From: Marixanthomonas sp963974425
Lineage (GTDB): Bacteria; Bacteroidota; Bacteroidia; Flavobacteriales; Flavobacteriaceae
Assembly: GCF_963974425.1 (NCBI RefSeq)
Contig: NZ_CAXBCK010000004.1
Location: 1 to 64,000, forward strand
DNA: 64,000 bases
Direction of reading: 5' to 3'
Shown here: in pieces, positions 17,797 to 26,563 of the stretch
Position numbering within the stretch: position 1 is the stretch's first letter
Layout of the letters: every line of letters begins with the position of its first letter
The notes under the pieces: model-generated
The model's input: only the letters and a program-made list of their open reading frames with translations
Told to the model about the DNA's origin: nothing
Databases searched by the model: none
Position numbers and translations under genes: made by a program

Positions 17797-18885
17797 ATGA
17801 CTGCAAGAAAAAAAAGACGTATAAAACTTCCTAAAGTAAATCCTCAGAAAAACAGGAATGAAGTCCCTGGACAAGTAACCTATACAGGTAAAAAAGCATC
17901 TACGGTTACTAAGTTAGAAATCATTGACTACTCGAAAGATCATTACAAACGAATAGATACTGAAAATATTGAAGATGCATTTGAATTTGAAACGTCTGAA
18001 CACGTTACATGGATAAATGTCAATGGCCTTAACAATACCAAAGAAATAGAACGCCTTGGTGATTATTACAGTTTGCATCCATTAATTCAAGAGGATATTG
18101 TGACCACCAACCAACGTCCCAAAATGGATGAATATGAAGATTACTTATTCATTGTTTTTAAAATGCTTCACTATACTGACGATGGCGATTTTGTGAATGA
18201 ACATGTAAGTTTAGTGGTTGGTCATAACTACGTAACCACGTTTCAAGAAGCCGATGGCGATGTGTTTGACGGACTTCGAGACCGGATAGAAAACGCTAAG
18301 GGTCGCGTGCGAAATAAAGGTGCAGACTACCTTATGTTCGCTTTATTAGATGCTGTAGTTGATAATTATTTTAGTGTAATTGAAACATTAAGCGCTAAAA
18401 TTGAACTGATAGAGGATCAATTGTTCGAAGATAAAGTTGAAGAAGATATTACTCAAGATATTCAAGTTTTAAAGAAAGAAATATTACGTATTCGGCGAGC
18501 AGTAGTGCCACTTAGAGAGGTGATTAATAGACTTGAAAAAACAGATACCGCTTTAATAGAAGAACGTACTCAAAATTACATACGTGATTTATACGATCAT
18601 ATTATTCAAGTTTCAGAAAGCGTGGATATTTACCGCGAAATGATCTGGGGCTTGATGGATATGTACATGACCACCATAAGTAATAAAATGAATGAAGTCA
18701 TGAAAGTGTTGACCATCATGGCGTCTATTTTCATTCCATTAACGTTCATGGCAGGTATTTATGGGATGAATTTCGAGCATATGCCCGAACTTCATCTACG
18801 GTATGGATACTATTATCTATGGGCCGCAATGATCCTTGTGTTCTTTGGCTTACTTTGGTATTTTAAAAGAAAAAAGTGGCTTTAA
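17797..18885 (+). CDS. corA: CorA-family magnesium/cobalt transporter
   Basis: A 362-residue CorA protein: a cytoplasmic alpha/beta funnel, a long helix (about 170-290) and two C-terminal membrane helices joined by the signature GMN (AGIYGMNFEHMPEL). It imports Mg2+ as a pentamer. The ATG at 17797 gives the normal N-terminus (MTARKKRRIKLPK). An in-frame start at 17698 would overlap the divergent LytTR gene and is rejected. A near -7 box (TATCTTTA) precedes the start. It ends 1 base before the convergent membrane gene. Confidence 0.93.
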   Translation: MTARKKRRIKLPKVNPQKNRNEVPGQVTYTGKKASTVTKLEIIDYSKDHYKRIDTENIEDAFEFETSEHVTWINVNGLNNTKEIERLGDYYSLHPLIQEDIVTTNQRPKMDEYEDYLFIVFKMLHYTDDGDFVNEHVSLVVGHNYVTTFQEADGDVFDGLRDRIENAKGRVRNKGADYLMFALLDAVVDNYFSVIETLSAKIELIEDQLFEDKVEEDITQDIQVLKKEILRIRRAVVPLREVINRLEKTDTALIEERTQNYIRDLYDHIIQVSESVDIYREMIWGLMDMYMTTISNKMNEVMKVLTIMASIFIPLTFMAGIYGMNFEHMPELHLRYGYYYLWAAMILVFFGLLWYFKRKKWL

Positions 18886-18886
18886 A

Positions 18887-19318
18887 TTAATTGAGCCAAC
18901 CGCGTTGTTTAGCACCTTTACTGTAATAATAAAGAAAAATAGAAATGGCTATGACCACTAAAGGCATAATAATCGCTGTTGGTCCAATAATATCCATAAC
19001 ATCTGTAGCAAAGATCCAATAAATTTGCGCTATTAAGACAGTAATTAAAGAAAGTCCAAATAAGCTAACAGTAATTTTCTTACGCATGAGCATTGTTATG
19101 CAAGCTAGTAACCCGGTAATGGTTGCAATACCAAAAGCAGCAGTGTACCAAGCAGGCATGCTTGTGTATAATTCCATTTCTTCTGCAGAAGCTCCTTCAG
19201 TTACCATTTCTAACATAAAGGTGGAAACAACAAATTGAATAACCCCCATGATGTTCCATAGGAGTGCTAAAACTGCAATGATCCAAAAGGCTGTATTGGG
19301 TTTGGTAGTGGTTGTCAT
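18887..19318 (-). CDS. Conserved small membrane protein, function unknown
   Basis: A 143-residue protein with four predicted membrane helices (about 10-33, 55-78, 83-105 and 110-132) and a short basic C-terminus (YYYSKGAKQRGWLN). No catalytic motif is visible. Similar proteins occur in Flavobacteriia without assigned function. It is a single gene, convergent with corA, with an independent upstream gap of 180 bases shared with pyrR. Confidence 0.75.
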   Translation of the reverse strand: MTTTTKPNTAFWIIAVLALLWNIMGVIQFVVSTFMLEMVTEGASAEEMELYTSMPAWYTAAFGIATITGLLACITMLMRKKITVSLFGLSLITVLIAQIYWIFATDVMDIIGPTAIIMPLVVIAISIFLYYYSKGAKQRGWLN

Positions 19319-19463
19319 AAATTTTAGTTTTTGGTTGGTTCTGTTAAAAGTACAAAATAGTTTTTAGTTTGAATTAAAGATATATTCTTCTGAAAATAGT
19401 AAAAAAGAAAAAAACCACTAAAACTGAATGATGGGTAACCGTATTATTTCATCAAAAAAATAG

Positions 19464-19471
19464 TACTTTTG
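19464..19471 (+). promoter_or_regulatory. Candidate pyrR promoter, -7 box
   Basis: TACTTTTG matches TAnnTTTG exactly, 27 bases before the pyrR ATG. No clear -33 box is visible. Confidence 0.5.
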
Positions 19472-19498
19472 TATTTTGAATCTTAGCTAGACTACTCT

Positions 19499-20038
19499 AT
19501 GAGCCAAAAAGTGTTACTAAACGCAACCGAAATCAATATTGCGCTTCATCGCTTGGCTTGCCAATTAATTGAAAATCACGATACTTTTACCGATACAGTT
19601 TTAATAGGAATACAGCCGCGTGGTGTATTTCTTGCAGAACGTTTAAAAATTTTATTGGAAGAAGAATATAAAATCAAAAATATTCAACTGGGGTATTTAG
19701 ATATCACTTTTTATCGAGATGATTTTAGACGAAGCGGAAAACCATTAGAAGCCAATAAAACCAATATTAATTTTGTGGTTGAAAATAAAAAGGTTGTCTT
19801 TATAGATGACGTTTTATATACGGGTAGAAGCATCCGTTCTGCTTTAACAGCAATGCAATCCTTTGGTCGTCCATTAGAGATAGAGCTCTTAACCCTTATC
19901 GATAGGCGTTTTAGTAGACATTTACCTATTCAACCAGATTACAGAGGGCGACAAGTAGATGCTATTAATAATGAAAAAGTTAAGGTGTGTTGGAAAGAAA
20001 ATGAAGGCGAAGATGTAGTGTATTTAGTAAGTAATTGA
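19499..20038 (+). CDS. pyrR: Bifunctional pyr operon regulator/uracil phosphoribosyltransferase
   Basis: PyrR is a phosphoribosyltransferase-fold protein that can make UMP from uracil and PRPP and, in Gram-positives, binds pyr mRNA to promote attenuation. It has 179 residues with the PRPP loop VVFIDDVLYTGRSIR (about 99-113), IGIQPRGVFLA near the N-terminus and the RDDFRRSG segment. It is followed by pyrB. Whether it regulates RNA here is not shown; the 74-base gap to pyrB contains a REP-like hairpin, not an obvious PyrR binding loop. Confidence 0.93.
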   Translation: MSQKVLLNATEINIALHRLACQLIENHDTFTDTVLIGIQPRGVFLAERLKILLEEEYKIKNIQLGYLDITFYRDDFRRSGKPLEANKTNINFVVENKKVVFIDDVLYTGRSIRSALTAMQSFGRPLEIELLTLIDRRFSRHLPIQPDYRGRQVDAINNEKVKVCWKENEGEDVVYLVSN

Positions 20039-20043
20039 TGTTA

Positions 20044-20085
20044 CTTCGGCTCCACTCAGCAACCGTAGTCTGAGCGGAGCCGAAG
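20044..20085. repeat. GC-rich REP-like imperfect palindrome
   Basis: CTTCGGCTCC-A-CTCAG (20044-20059) pairs with CTGAG-C-GGAGCCGAAG (20070-20085): 10 plus 5 base pairs with one A-C mismatch around a 10-base loop. It is much richer in GC than its surroundings and resembles the short palindromic repeats scattered between genes in flavobacterial genomes (CTTCGxCTxCGCTCAG type). There is no T-run, so it is not a normal terminator. I see only one copy in this window and no REP-associated transposase. Confidence 0.75.
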
Positions 20086-20112
20086 GGTAAAATATAAGAA
20101 ATACCAACTATA

Positions 20113-21039
20113 ATGAGCGAACTAAGTGTAAACCACTTACTGGGAATAAAATACATAACCGAAGATGACATTAACCTTATCTTTGAAACGGCAGATCATT
20201 TTAAAGAAGTGATCAACCGACCCATTAAAAAAGTTCCTTCACTGCGTGATATTACAATAGCAAACCTCTTTTTTGAAAACAGTACCAGAACGCGTCTTTC
20301 TTTTGAATTAGCTGAAAAACGACTGTCAGCAGATGTAATCAACTTTTCTGCTGCTTCCTCTTCTGTAAAAAAAGGAGAAACGTTAATTGATACTGTAAAC
20401 AACATCTTATCCATGAAAGTAGATATGGTGGTGATGCGGCACCCAAATCCTGGTGCAGGTATTTTTCTTTCAAAAAATATAAAAGCCAGTATTGTAAATG
20501 CAGGTGATGGCGCTCACGAACATCCTACACAAGCATTATTGGATTGTTATTCCATTCGTGAAAAATTAGGGGATGTAGCCGGTAAAAAGGTAGTTATCGT
20601 TGGTGATATTCTACATTCTAGAGTAGCTTTAAGTAATATTTTTGCGCTGCAAAAGCTTGGAGCAATGGTTAAAGTATGTGGTCCTAAAACACTTATTCCT
20701 AAATATATTGAACATTTAAATGTAGGTATTGAAACCAATCTTCAAAAAGCGTTAGAATGGTGTGATGTCGCCAATATGTTGCGAGTTCAAAATGAACGGA
20801 TGGATATAAGTTATTTTCCAACCACTAGAGAATACACACAGCAGTTTGGGGTTAACAAAAAACTATTAGATTCACTTAATAAAGAGATTGTAGTCATGCA
20901 TCCAGGCCCTATAAACCGAGGGGTGGAAATTACAAGTGATGTAGCCGATAGTAAACAGGCAATTATATTAAATCAAGTGCAAAATGGAGTTGCTGTACGT
21001 ATGGCTGTGCTGTATCTATTAGCTTCAAAAATTCAATAA
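20113..21039 (+). CDS. pyrB: Aspartate carbamoyltransferase catalytic subunit
   Basis: It condenses carbamoyl phosphate with aspartate, the committed step of pyrimidine synthesis. It has 308 residues with the carbamoyl-phosphate motif STRTR (57-61), HPTQALLDCYSI, VIVGDILHSRVA, and MHPGPINRGVE near the C-terminus. No regulatory subunit gene pyrI is adjacent, so it probably works as a simple trimer. It is separated from pyrR by the hairpin repeat and followed after 1 base by a small gene. Confidence 0.96.
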   Translation: MSELSVNHLLGIKYITEDDINLIFETADHFKEVINRPIKKVPSLRDITIANLFFENSTRTRLSFELAEKRLSADVINFSAASSSVKKGETLIDTVNNILSMKVDMVVMRHPNPGAGIFLSKNIKASIVNAGDGAHEHPTQALLDCYSIREKLGDVAGKKVVIVGDILHSRVALSNIFALQKLGAMVKVCGPKTLIPKYIEHLNVGIETNLQKALEWCDVANMLRVQNERMDISYFPTTREYTQQFGVNKKLLDSLNKEIVVMHPGPINRGVEITSDVADSKQAIILNQVQNGVAVRMAVLYLLASKIQ

Positions 21040-21040
21040 G

Positions 21041-21376
21041 ATGGAAATTACAAATCACGATAATTATGTGATATTAGCAGATGAGCAGAATGATATTTCA
21101 GACTTTGCTTCTTTTTTGGAATATCAAATTCCGAAGAAATTTAAAGGTCAGAATGTAGTTATTGATTTACTGAAATACGACACACTTGAATTGGAAGAAC
21201 TACTTCAATTTTTGAAAGTTTCAAATTTACACCGTAAAACAAAACAATCATTTGTAATAGTAAACAATGCTATTAGTCCAGATGTAATTCCAATGGAAAT
21301 GATAGTAGTACCTACTGTTCAAGAAGCTTCAGATATTGTTGACATGGAAGAAATAGAGCGTGATTTAGGTTTTTAA
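21041..21376 (+). CDS. Conserved small protein, possibly STAS-like
   Basis: A 111-residue acidic protein with no signal peptide or membrane segment. Alternating strands and helices (VVIDLLKYDTLELEELLQFL, then SFVIVNN and MEMIVVPTVQEASDIV) suggest an anti-sigma-antagonist-like (STAS) fold. The gene lies between pyrB (1-base gap) and rnz (40 bases). I do not know a function. Such proteins next to rnz are sometimes mislabelled as ribonuclease Z, but this one has no metal-binding histidine cluster. Confidence 0.7.
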   Translation: MEITNHDNYVILADEQNDISDFASFLEYQIPKKFKGQNVVIDLLKYDTLELEELLQFLKVSNLHRKTKQSFVIVNNAISPDVIPMEMIVVPTVQEASDIVDMEEIERDLGF

Positions 21377-21416
21377 ATCATTTTTTCTTAAAAAACAACT
21401 TACTAAATTCCATTTT

Positions 21417-22322
21417 ATGAAATTGACTATCCTTGGCTGTCATTCTGCAACACCACATATAAACGCACATCCTACTGCGCAGGTGTTAGAAGTTCAAGGA
21501 CATCTTTTTTTAATAGATTGTGGAGAAGGCACCCAAGTACAACTACGTCGCTACAAAGTGAAATTTTCACGTATTAAGCATATTTTTATTTCACATTTAC
21601 ACGGTGATCATTTTTATGGCTTAATAGGATTAATTTCTACGTTTTTGCTATTGGGACGAGAAGCAGATTTGCATGTGTATGGCCCAAAAGGAATTAAAGA
21701 AGCCATTCTTCTTCAATTAAAATTAGGAAAATCTTGGACCAATTACTCCTTATTTTTTCACGAATTAGATAGTAAAGAACCTACCTTACTTTTTGAAGAT
21801 GAAAAAGTAAAGGTAACCACTATCCCTTTAAATCATAGGGTTTACACCAATGGGTTCTTGTTTCAGGAAAAGATTAAAGAAAGAAAATTAGATTTTAAGG
21901 CTGCTCAAAAAGCTAGTATCCATCATACCTATTTTCAGAAACTAAAACAGGGGTTTGACGTAGAAAACGAAAAAGGGGAGTTGATCGAAAATAAAACAGT
22001 CACTTTAGAACCAGAACCTTCAAAATCGTATGCTTATTGTAGTGATACAGCTTTTTACCCTGAAATAGTCCCGCAGATAAAACATGCTACAGTTTTGTAC
22101 CATGAATCTACCTTTCTAGAGTCTCATCACCATTTATGCGAAAAAACAAAGCACAGTACGGCTAAAGAAGCTGCTGTTATTGCCAAAAAAGCCGAGGTTG
22201 GTACTTTAATCTTGGGACATTACTCTGGGCGCTACGGTGATCTATCCTTGTTTAAAAAAGAAGCCGAAGAGGTTTTTTTTACTGTTGAGTTGGCCCAAGA
22301 TGGCAAACAATTTGAAATTTAA
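21417..22322 (+). CDS. rnz: Ribonuclease Z
   Basis: A zinc-dependent metallo-beta-lactamase-fold endonuclease that removes 3' trailers from tRNA precursors. It has 301 residues with SHLHGDHFYGL (His60, His62, Asp64, His65), further ligands in CSDT and LGHYSGRY, and a flexible-arm region (about 150-190). The nearby tRNAs encode no CCA, in keeping with a need for 3' trimming and CCA addition. It is in the same direction as the pyrB cluster. Confidence 0.95.
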   Translation: MKLTILGCHSATPHINAHPTAQVLEVQGHLFLIDCGEGTQVQLRRYKVKFSRIKHIFISHLHGDHFYGLIGLISTFLLLGREADLHVYGPKGIKEAILLQLKLGKSWTNYSLFFHELDSKEPTLLFEDEKVKVTTIPLNHRVYTNGFLFQEKIKERKLDFKAAQKASIHHTYFQKLKQGFDVENEKGELIENKTVTLEPEPSKSYAYCSDTAFYPEIVPQIKHATVLYHESTFLESHHHLCEKTKHSTAKEAAVIAKKAEVGTLILGHYSGRYGDLSLFKKEAEEVFFTVELAQDGKQFEI

Positions 22323-22396
22323 AATTTAATACATATTTAAACTTTTCTATTTTAAAACCAAGTGCAAAACTCGTAAATTGCAGTAAACAAGTACTC

Positions 22397-23041
22397 ATGG
22401 GCACGAATTTGCACACATATAGAAAATCGTACGAGAAAGCTGAACTAATTAAGAAGAACGTTGATGAAAACCCTATACAACAGTTTCAAAAGTGGTTTTT
22501 TGAAGTAAAAGAATCTGGTGGAGTTGATGAAGTGAATGCGATGACACTATCTACATTTGGCGAAGATGACTTTCCAAGAGGTCGGGTAGTATTACTTAAA
22601 AAATATAATGAAAACGGCTTCTATTTCTATACTAATTACAATAGTGAGAAAGGAAATTCAATTGCTCATCATAAAAAAGTTTGCCTTTCATTCTTTTGGC
22701 CTAATATGGAGCGTCAAGTGATTATTAAAGGAGTGGCCGAAAAAACTTCAGAAGAAGATTCTACCAATTATTTTCATTCCAGACCACATGGAAGTCAGTT
22801 AGGAGCTTTTGTTTCTAATCAAAGTAGCGAAATAGAAAGTAGGGAAGCCCTAGAAAAGAAACTAGACGAATTAGAAAAAAAATATAAAGGTAAAGAAGTG
22901 CCAAAACCAAAAGATTGGGGCGGTTACTTGGTAAAACCGATAGAAATTGAATTTTGGCAAGGAAGGCCCAATAGGCTTCACGATCGTATTCAATACACTT
23001 TAGAAGGAGCAGATTGGAAAATAAAACGCTTACAACCGTAA
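22397..23041 (+). CDS. pdxH: Pyridoxamine 5'-phosphate oxidase
   Basis: An FMN enzyme that oxidises PNP or PMP to pyridoxal phosphate. It has 214 residues, with RGRVVLLK and FYFYTNYNSEKG for FMN binding, QVIIKGVAEK, SHRPHGSQLGA-like SRPHGSQLGA, and the C-terminal FWQGRPNRLHDRI signature. It starts at ATG 22397 after a 74-base gap. It supplies the cofactor used by enzymes such as HisC in this window. Confidence 0.96.
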   Translation: MGTNLHTYRKSYEKAELIKKNVDENPIQQFQKWFFEVKESGGVDEVNAMTLSTFGEDDFPRGRVVLLKKYNENGFYFYTNYNSEKGNSIAHHKKVCLSFFWPNMERQVIIKGVAEKTSEEDSTNYFHSRPHGSQLGAFVSNQSSEIESREALEKKLDELEKKYKGKEVPKPKDWGGYLVKPIEIEFWQGRPNRLHDRIQYTLEGADWKIKRLQP

Positions 23042-23068
23042 ATTAAAACCGTTTAAAATTTCAAAATA

Positions 23069-23554
23069 ATGAAAACACTCTATTTGGTAAGACACGCAAA
23101 ATCTTCTTGGAAATATGAAGTAGATGATCATATGCGCCCTTTAAAAAAACGGGGGCATAATGATGCAACATTAGTTTCAGAAAAAATTAAAGGTGAAATA
23201 GAGTCGCCTCAAAAAATAGTGACAAGCGATGCTAATCGAGCACGAACTACGGCAGAATATTTTAAAACTGCTTTAGATATTAGTGATGATAATTACGAAT
23301 TGACACATGATTTATATGATTTTAGCGGTCAACAAGTAATGCAAGTAATTAAAACTTTAGACAATTCGTTAGATAAGGTAATGATTGTTGGTCATAATCA
23401 CGCATTTACTTCAACTGTAAATATGATGGGCAGTGAGAAAATTGAAAACTTGCCCACCAGTGGTTTTGTAATGATTGAGTTTGATGAAGATGACTGGAAA
23501 GACGTTTCTACAGGCACTACCAAAAAAATGGTTTTTCCTAGACATTTAAAATAA
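23069..23554 (+). CDS. sixA: SixA-type histidine phosphatase
   Basis: A 161-residue member of the histidine phosphatase superfamily with the catalytic RHG-like motif VRHAKSSW (His9), an arginine in DANRARTTAEYF and the second His in VGHNHAFT. SixA in E. coli removes phosphate from a phospho-His domain. Here the gene overlaps ppk1 by one base and is followed by ppx, so it may act on polyphosphate-related or phosphotransfer substrates. That link is inference from context. Confidence 0.85.
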   Translation: MKTLYLVRHAKSSWKYEVDDHMRPLKKRGHNDATLVSEKIKGEIESPQKIVTSDANRARTTAEYFKTALDISDDNYELTHDLYDFSGQQVMQVIKTLDNSLDKVMIVGHNHAFTSTVNMMGSEKIENLPTSGFVMIEFDEDDWKDVSTGTTKKMVFPRHLK

Positions 23555-25647
23555 TGACCGAAAAAATAGAGAATTTAAATACTACCAAAAACGAATACCG
23601 TAACCGCGAACTTAGCTGGTTACAGTTCAATGCCCGTGTTTTACAAGAAGCGGAAGACCATTCGGTGCCTTTAATTGAACGGCTTCGTTTTTTAGGAATT
23701 TTTTCAAATAATTTAGATGAATTTTTTAAGGTTCGCTACGCTACCGTTCGTCGTATTGTGGAAGCAGGTAAAGGTGGAAGAAGCTTTTTAGGAGGAATTT
23801 CAGCATCAGATTTATTAGAAGAAATTACACAAATTGTAATAGAACAACAATCTCAAAGCTTACGTATACTTCAAAAAATAAGAAAAGAGCTTCATAAAGA
23901 AAACATATATATTATAAATGAAACCGAAGTAACTAAAGCCCAAAGTGAGTTTATTTTAGATTATTTTATTCGAAAAGTAAGTCCGGCCTTAGTAACTATT
24001 ATGATTGGTGAATTAGAAGAATTCCCTTCTTTAAAAGATAGTGCTGCTTATTTAGCCGTACGAATGGTGATGAAGAAAGATGATGAAACGTTCCAGTCTC
24101 GAAGTAATTTTGCATTAATAGAAATTCCTAAAGTAATAGATAGGTTTATTGTTTTGCCTTCAAAAGGAGACAAACAATACATCATAATTCTTGATGATTT
24201 AATACGGTATTGCTTAAATAACATCTTCAGTATTTTTAAATATGAAAGCATTTCGGCGCACATGATTAAAATTACGAGAGATGCCGAATTGGACATCGAT
24301 AGTGATTTAAGCCGAAGTTTTATTGAAAAGATTTCAAAAAGTGTAAAAAATCGAAGTAGTGGTGATCCGGTTCGGTTTGTGTATGATAAAAGTATTGATG
24401 CTGAAACACTTCAATTTTTGTTACAGAAAATGGGCATTGATACTACCGATAGTATTATTCCAGGGGGAAGGTACCACAATCGCCGAGATTACATGAAGTT
24501 TCCTAGTTTGGGTAGGAACGATTTATTATATAAGAAGATTGAGCCGTTACCCATAAAAGGGTTAAGTATGCAAGGAAGCTTGTTCGACAAAATCGCTGAT
24601 AAGGACTATTTGTTGTACGCTCCCTACCAAAGCTTCTCATATGTGGTAAAGTTTTTACGGGAAGCAGCATTAGACCCTAAAGTGAAATCAATTCGCATTA
24701 CCATCTATCGCCTTGCACAGATATCGCATATTGCTAGTTCCTTAATAAACGCTGTAAAAAATGGTAAAAATGTAACGGTACAAATAGAATTACAAGCTCG
24801 CTTTGATGAAGAAGCAAATATTGAATATGCAGAGCAAATGCAAAGCGAAGGCGTACGGCTTATTTTTGGTGTTTCTGGCTTAAAAGTACATTGCAAAGCT
24901 TGTGTGATTGAAAGATTGGAAAATGAAAAGATTAAGCGCTATGCTTTTATAAGTACGGGTAATTTTAATGAGTCTACCGCCCGTATATACACAGATTACA
25001 CCTTGTTTACTTCCAACCAGAAAATCGGTAAAGAAATTAATAAAGTATTCGATTTTTTTGAAGTAAACTATAAGATTAAAAAATACAGTCACCTTATCGT
25101 ATCACCACATTACACGCGTAATGCAATGTATCAATTAATTGATACAGAAATAAAAAATCACAAGGAAGGAAAACCTAGCGGTATTCGTTTAAAAATGAAC
25201 AGTTTGTCAGATTTTAAAATGATAGATAAATTGTATCAAGCGAGCAGGGCAGGAGTAAAAATAAAACTAATAATTAGAGGAATTTGCTGCTTAATGCCCG
25301 GTGTAAAAGGAATGAGTGAAAACATTGAAGTTATAAGCGTGGTGGATAAGTTTTTAGAACATCCTAGATTGTTTATTTTTGAAAATGGCGGAGATACCAA
25401 AATTTATATTTCATCAGCAGATTTTATGGGGCGTAATTTAGACAACCGAGTTGAAATTTCGTGTCCTATTTATGACGAAGACATTAAACAAGAATTGATC
25501 GATACGTTTGAAATTTCTTGGAAAGACAATGTGAAAGCTCGAATTATATCAGGAAAGGCTTTAAATAAGTACCGTAAAAATGAGGAGGAACCATTCCGCT
25601 CACAATTTAAATTATACGAATATTACCAACAAAAATTAAACACTTAA
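23554..25647 (+). CDS. ppk1: Polyphosphate kinase 1
   Basis: It reversibly polymerises the terminal phosphate of ATP into polyphosphate. At 697 residues it has all domains: the N domain (NRELSWLQFNARVLQEA), the FSNNLDEFFKVR segment, the head domain, and two phospholipase D-like C-terminal domains. These carry the histidines in LKVHCKACVIE and LEHPRLFIFEN. The neighbours are sixA (1-base overlap) and ppx (1-base gap), forming a polyphosphate operon. Confidence 0.97.
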   Translation: MTEKIENLNTTKNEYRNRELSWLQFNARVLQEAEDHSVPLIERLRFLGIFSNNLDEFFKVRYATVRRIVEAGKGGRSFLGGISASDLLEEITQIVIEQQSQSLRILQKIRKELHKENIYIINETEVTKAQSEFILDYFIRKVSPALVTIMIGELEEFPSLKDSAAYLAVRMVMKKDDETFQSRSNFALIEIPKVIDRFIVLPSKGDKQYIIILDDLIRYCLNNIFSIFKYESISAHMIKITRDAELDIDSDLSRSFIEKISKSVKNRSSGDPVRFVYDKSIDAETLQFLLQKMGIDTTDSIIPGGRYHNRRDYMKFPSLGRNDLLYKKIEPLPIKGLSMQGSLFDKIADKDYLLYAPYQSFSYVVKFLREAALDPKVKSIRITIYRLAQISHIASSLINAVKNGKNVTVQIELQARFDEEANIEYAEQMQSEGVRLIFGVSGLKVHCKACVIERLENEKIKRYAFISTGNFNESTARIYTDYTLFTSNQKIGKEINKVFDFFEVNYKIKKYSHLIVSPHYTRNAMYQLIDTEIKNHKEGKPSGIRLKMNSLSDFKMIDKLYQASRAGVKIKLIIRGICCLMPGVKGMSENIEVISVVDKFLEHPRLFIFENGGDTKIYISSADFMGRNLDNRVEISCPIYDEDIKQELIDTFEISWKDNVKARIISGKALNKYRKNEEEPFRSQFKLYEYYQQKLNT

Positions 25648-25648
25648 T

Positions 25649-26563
25649 TTGCTTACAATAAAAAAATATGCTGCAATAGACATTGGTTCTAATGCAATTA
25701 GATTATTAATCGCTTTGGTTATTGAACAAAAGGGGAAAGACCCTATTTTCAAAAAACGTTCTTTGGTTCGCGTTCCTATTCGTTTAGGCGCCGATGTTTT
25801 CTTGGAAGGTGAAATTTCAGAAAAAAATCAATTACGAATGCTTGATGCCATGAAAGCATTTGATTTATTAATGAAAAACCACGAGGTTACTCGCTTTAGA
25901 GCCTGTGCAACTTCCGCAATGCGTGAGGCTAAAAATGGTAGCGAGGTCGCTAAAAGACTAAAAAAAGAAACAGGAATTAATATTAATATAATTGATGGTA
26001 ATGATGAAGCCGCAATCATCGCTACAACCGATTTAAAAGAATTAATACAAACTGAAAAAACGTTTTTATATGTGGATGTAGGTGGCGGAAGCACTGAATT
26101 TACGCTATTTAGTGACGGACACACAGTTGATTCTAAGTCCTTTAAATTGGGGACGGTACGAATTATCAATAACATGATTAGGGAGAACATTTGGCAAGAT
26201 GTAGAAGAATGGATAAAGGCTGTGACCAAACCCTATAAAAAAGTATCTTTAATTGGTTCTGGTGGAAATATTAACCACATTTATAAAAACAGTGGGAAAA
26301 AGATAGGAAAGCCCCTTAGTTACTTTTATTTAGGTTCCTATTACGATATGATAAAATCGCTTAGCTACGATGAACGTATTACCGAACTAAATATGAACCC
26401 CGATAGAGCCGATGTGGTTGTGCCTGCAACTCGAATTTATTTATCTGCGATGAAATGGAGCGGCGCTAAAAACGTTTATGTTCCTAAAATAGGACTCTCT
26501 GATGGGATTATAAAAAGTCTTCACAACGAAAAATTGGCTGCTGAACTAGAAGTGAACAATTAA
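25649..26563 (+). CDS. ppx: Exopolyphosphatase, short Ppx/GppA type
   Basis: An ASKHA-fold phosphatase that releases phosphate from polyphosphate ends (or hydrolyses pppGpp). It has 304 residues with AAIDIGSNAIRLLI near the N-terminus, ACATSAMREAKNG and VDVGGGSTEFTLF. It lacks the C-terminal HD domain of the 500-residue E. coli enzyme, as usual in Bacteroidetes. The start is TTG, 1 base after the ppk1 stop; no nearer ATG preserves the first beta strand. Its last 4 bases overlap the convergent pseudouridine synthase gene. Confidence 0.92.
   Translation: MLTIKKYAAIDIGSNAIRLLIALVIEQKGKDPIFKKRSLVRVPIRLGADVFLEGEISEKNQLRMLDAMKAFDLLMKNHEVTRFRACATSAMREAKNGSEVAKRLKKETGININIIDGNDEAAIIATTDLKELIQTEKTFLYVDVGGGSTEFTLFSDGHTVDSKSFKLGTVRIINNMIRENIWQDVEEWIKAVTKPYKKVSLIGSGGNINHIYKNSGKKIGKPLSYFYLGSYYDMIKSLSYDERITELNMNPDRADVVVPATRIYLSAMKWSGAKNVYVPKIGLSDGIIKSLHNEKLAAELEVNN

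Noticed and set aside
20039..20112. PyrR-binding attenuator in the pyrR-pyrB gap
   Set aside because: The hairpin loop does not show the conserved PyrR loop, and no terminator with a T-run follows; the REP-like reading fits better.
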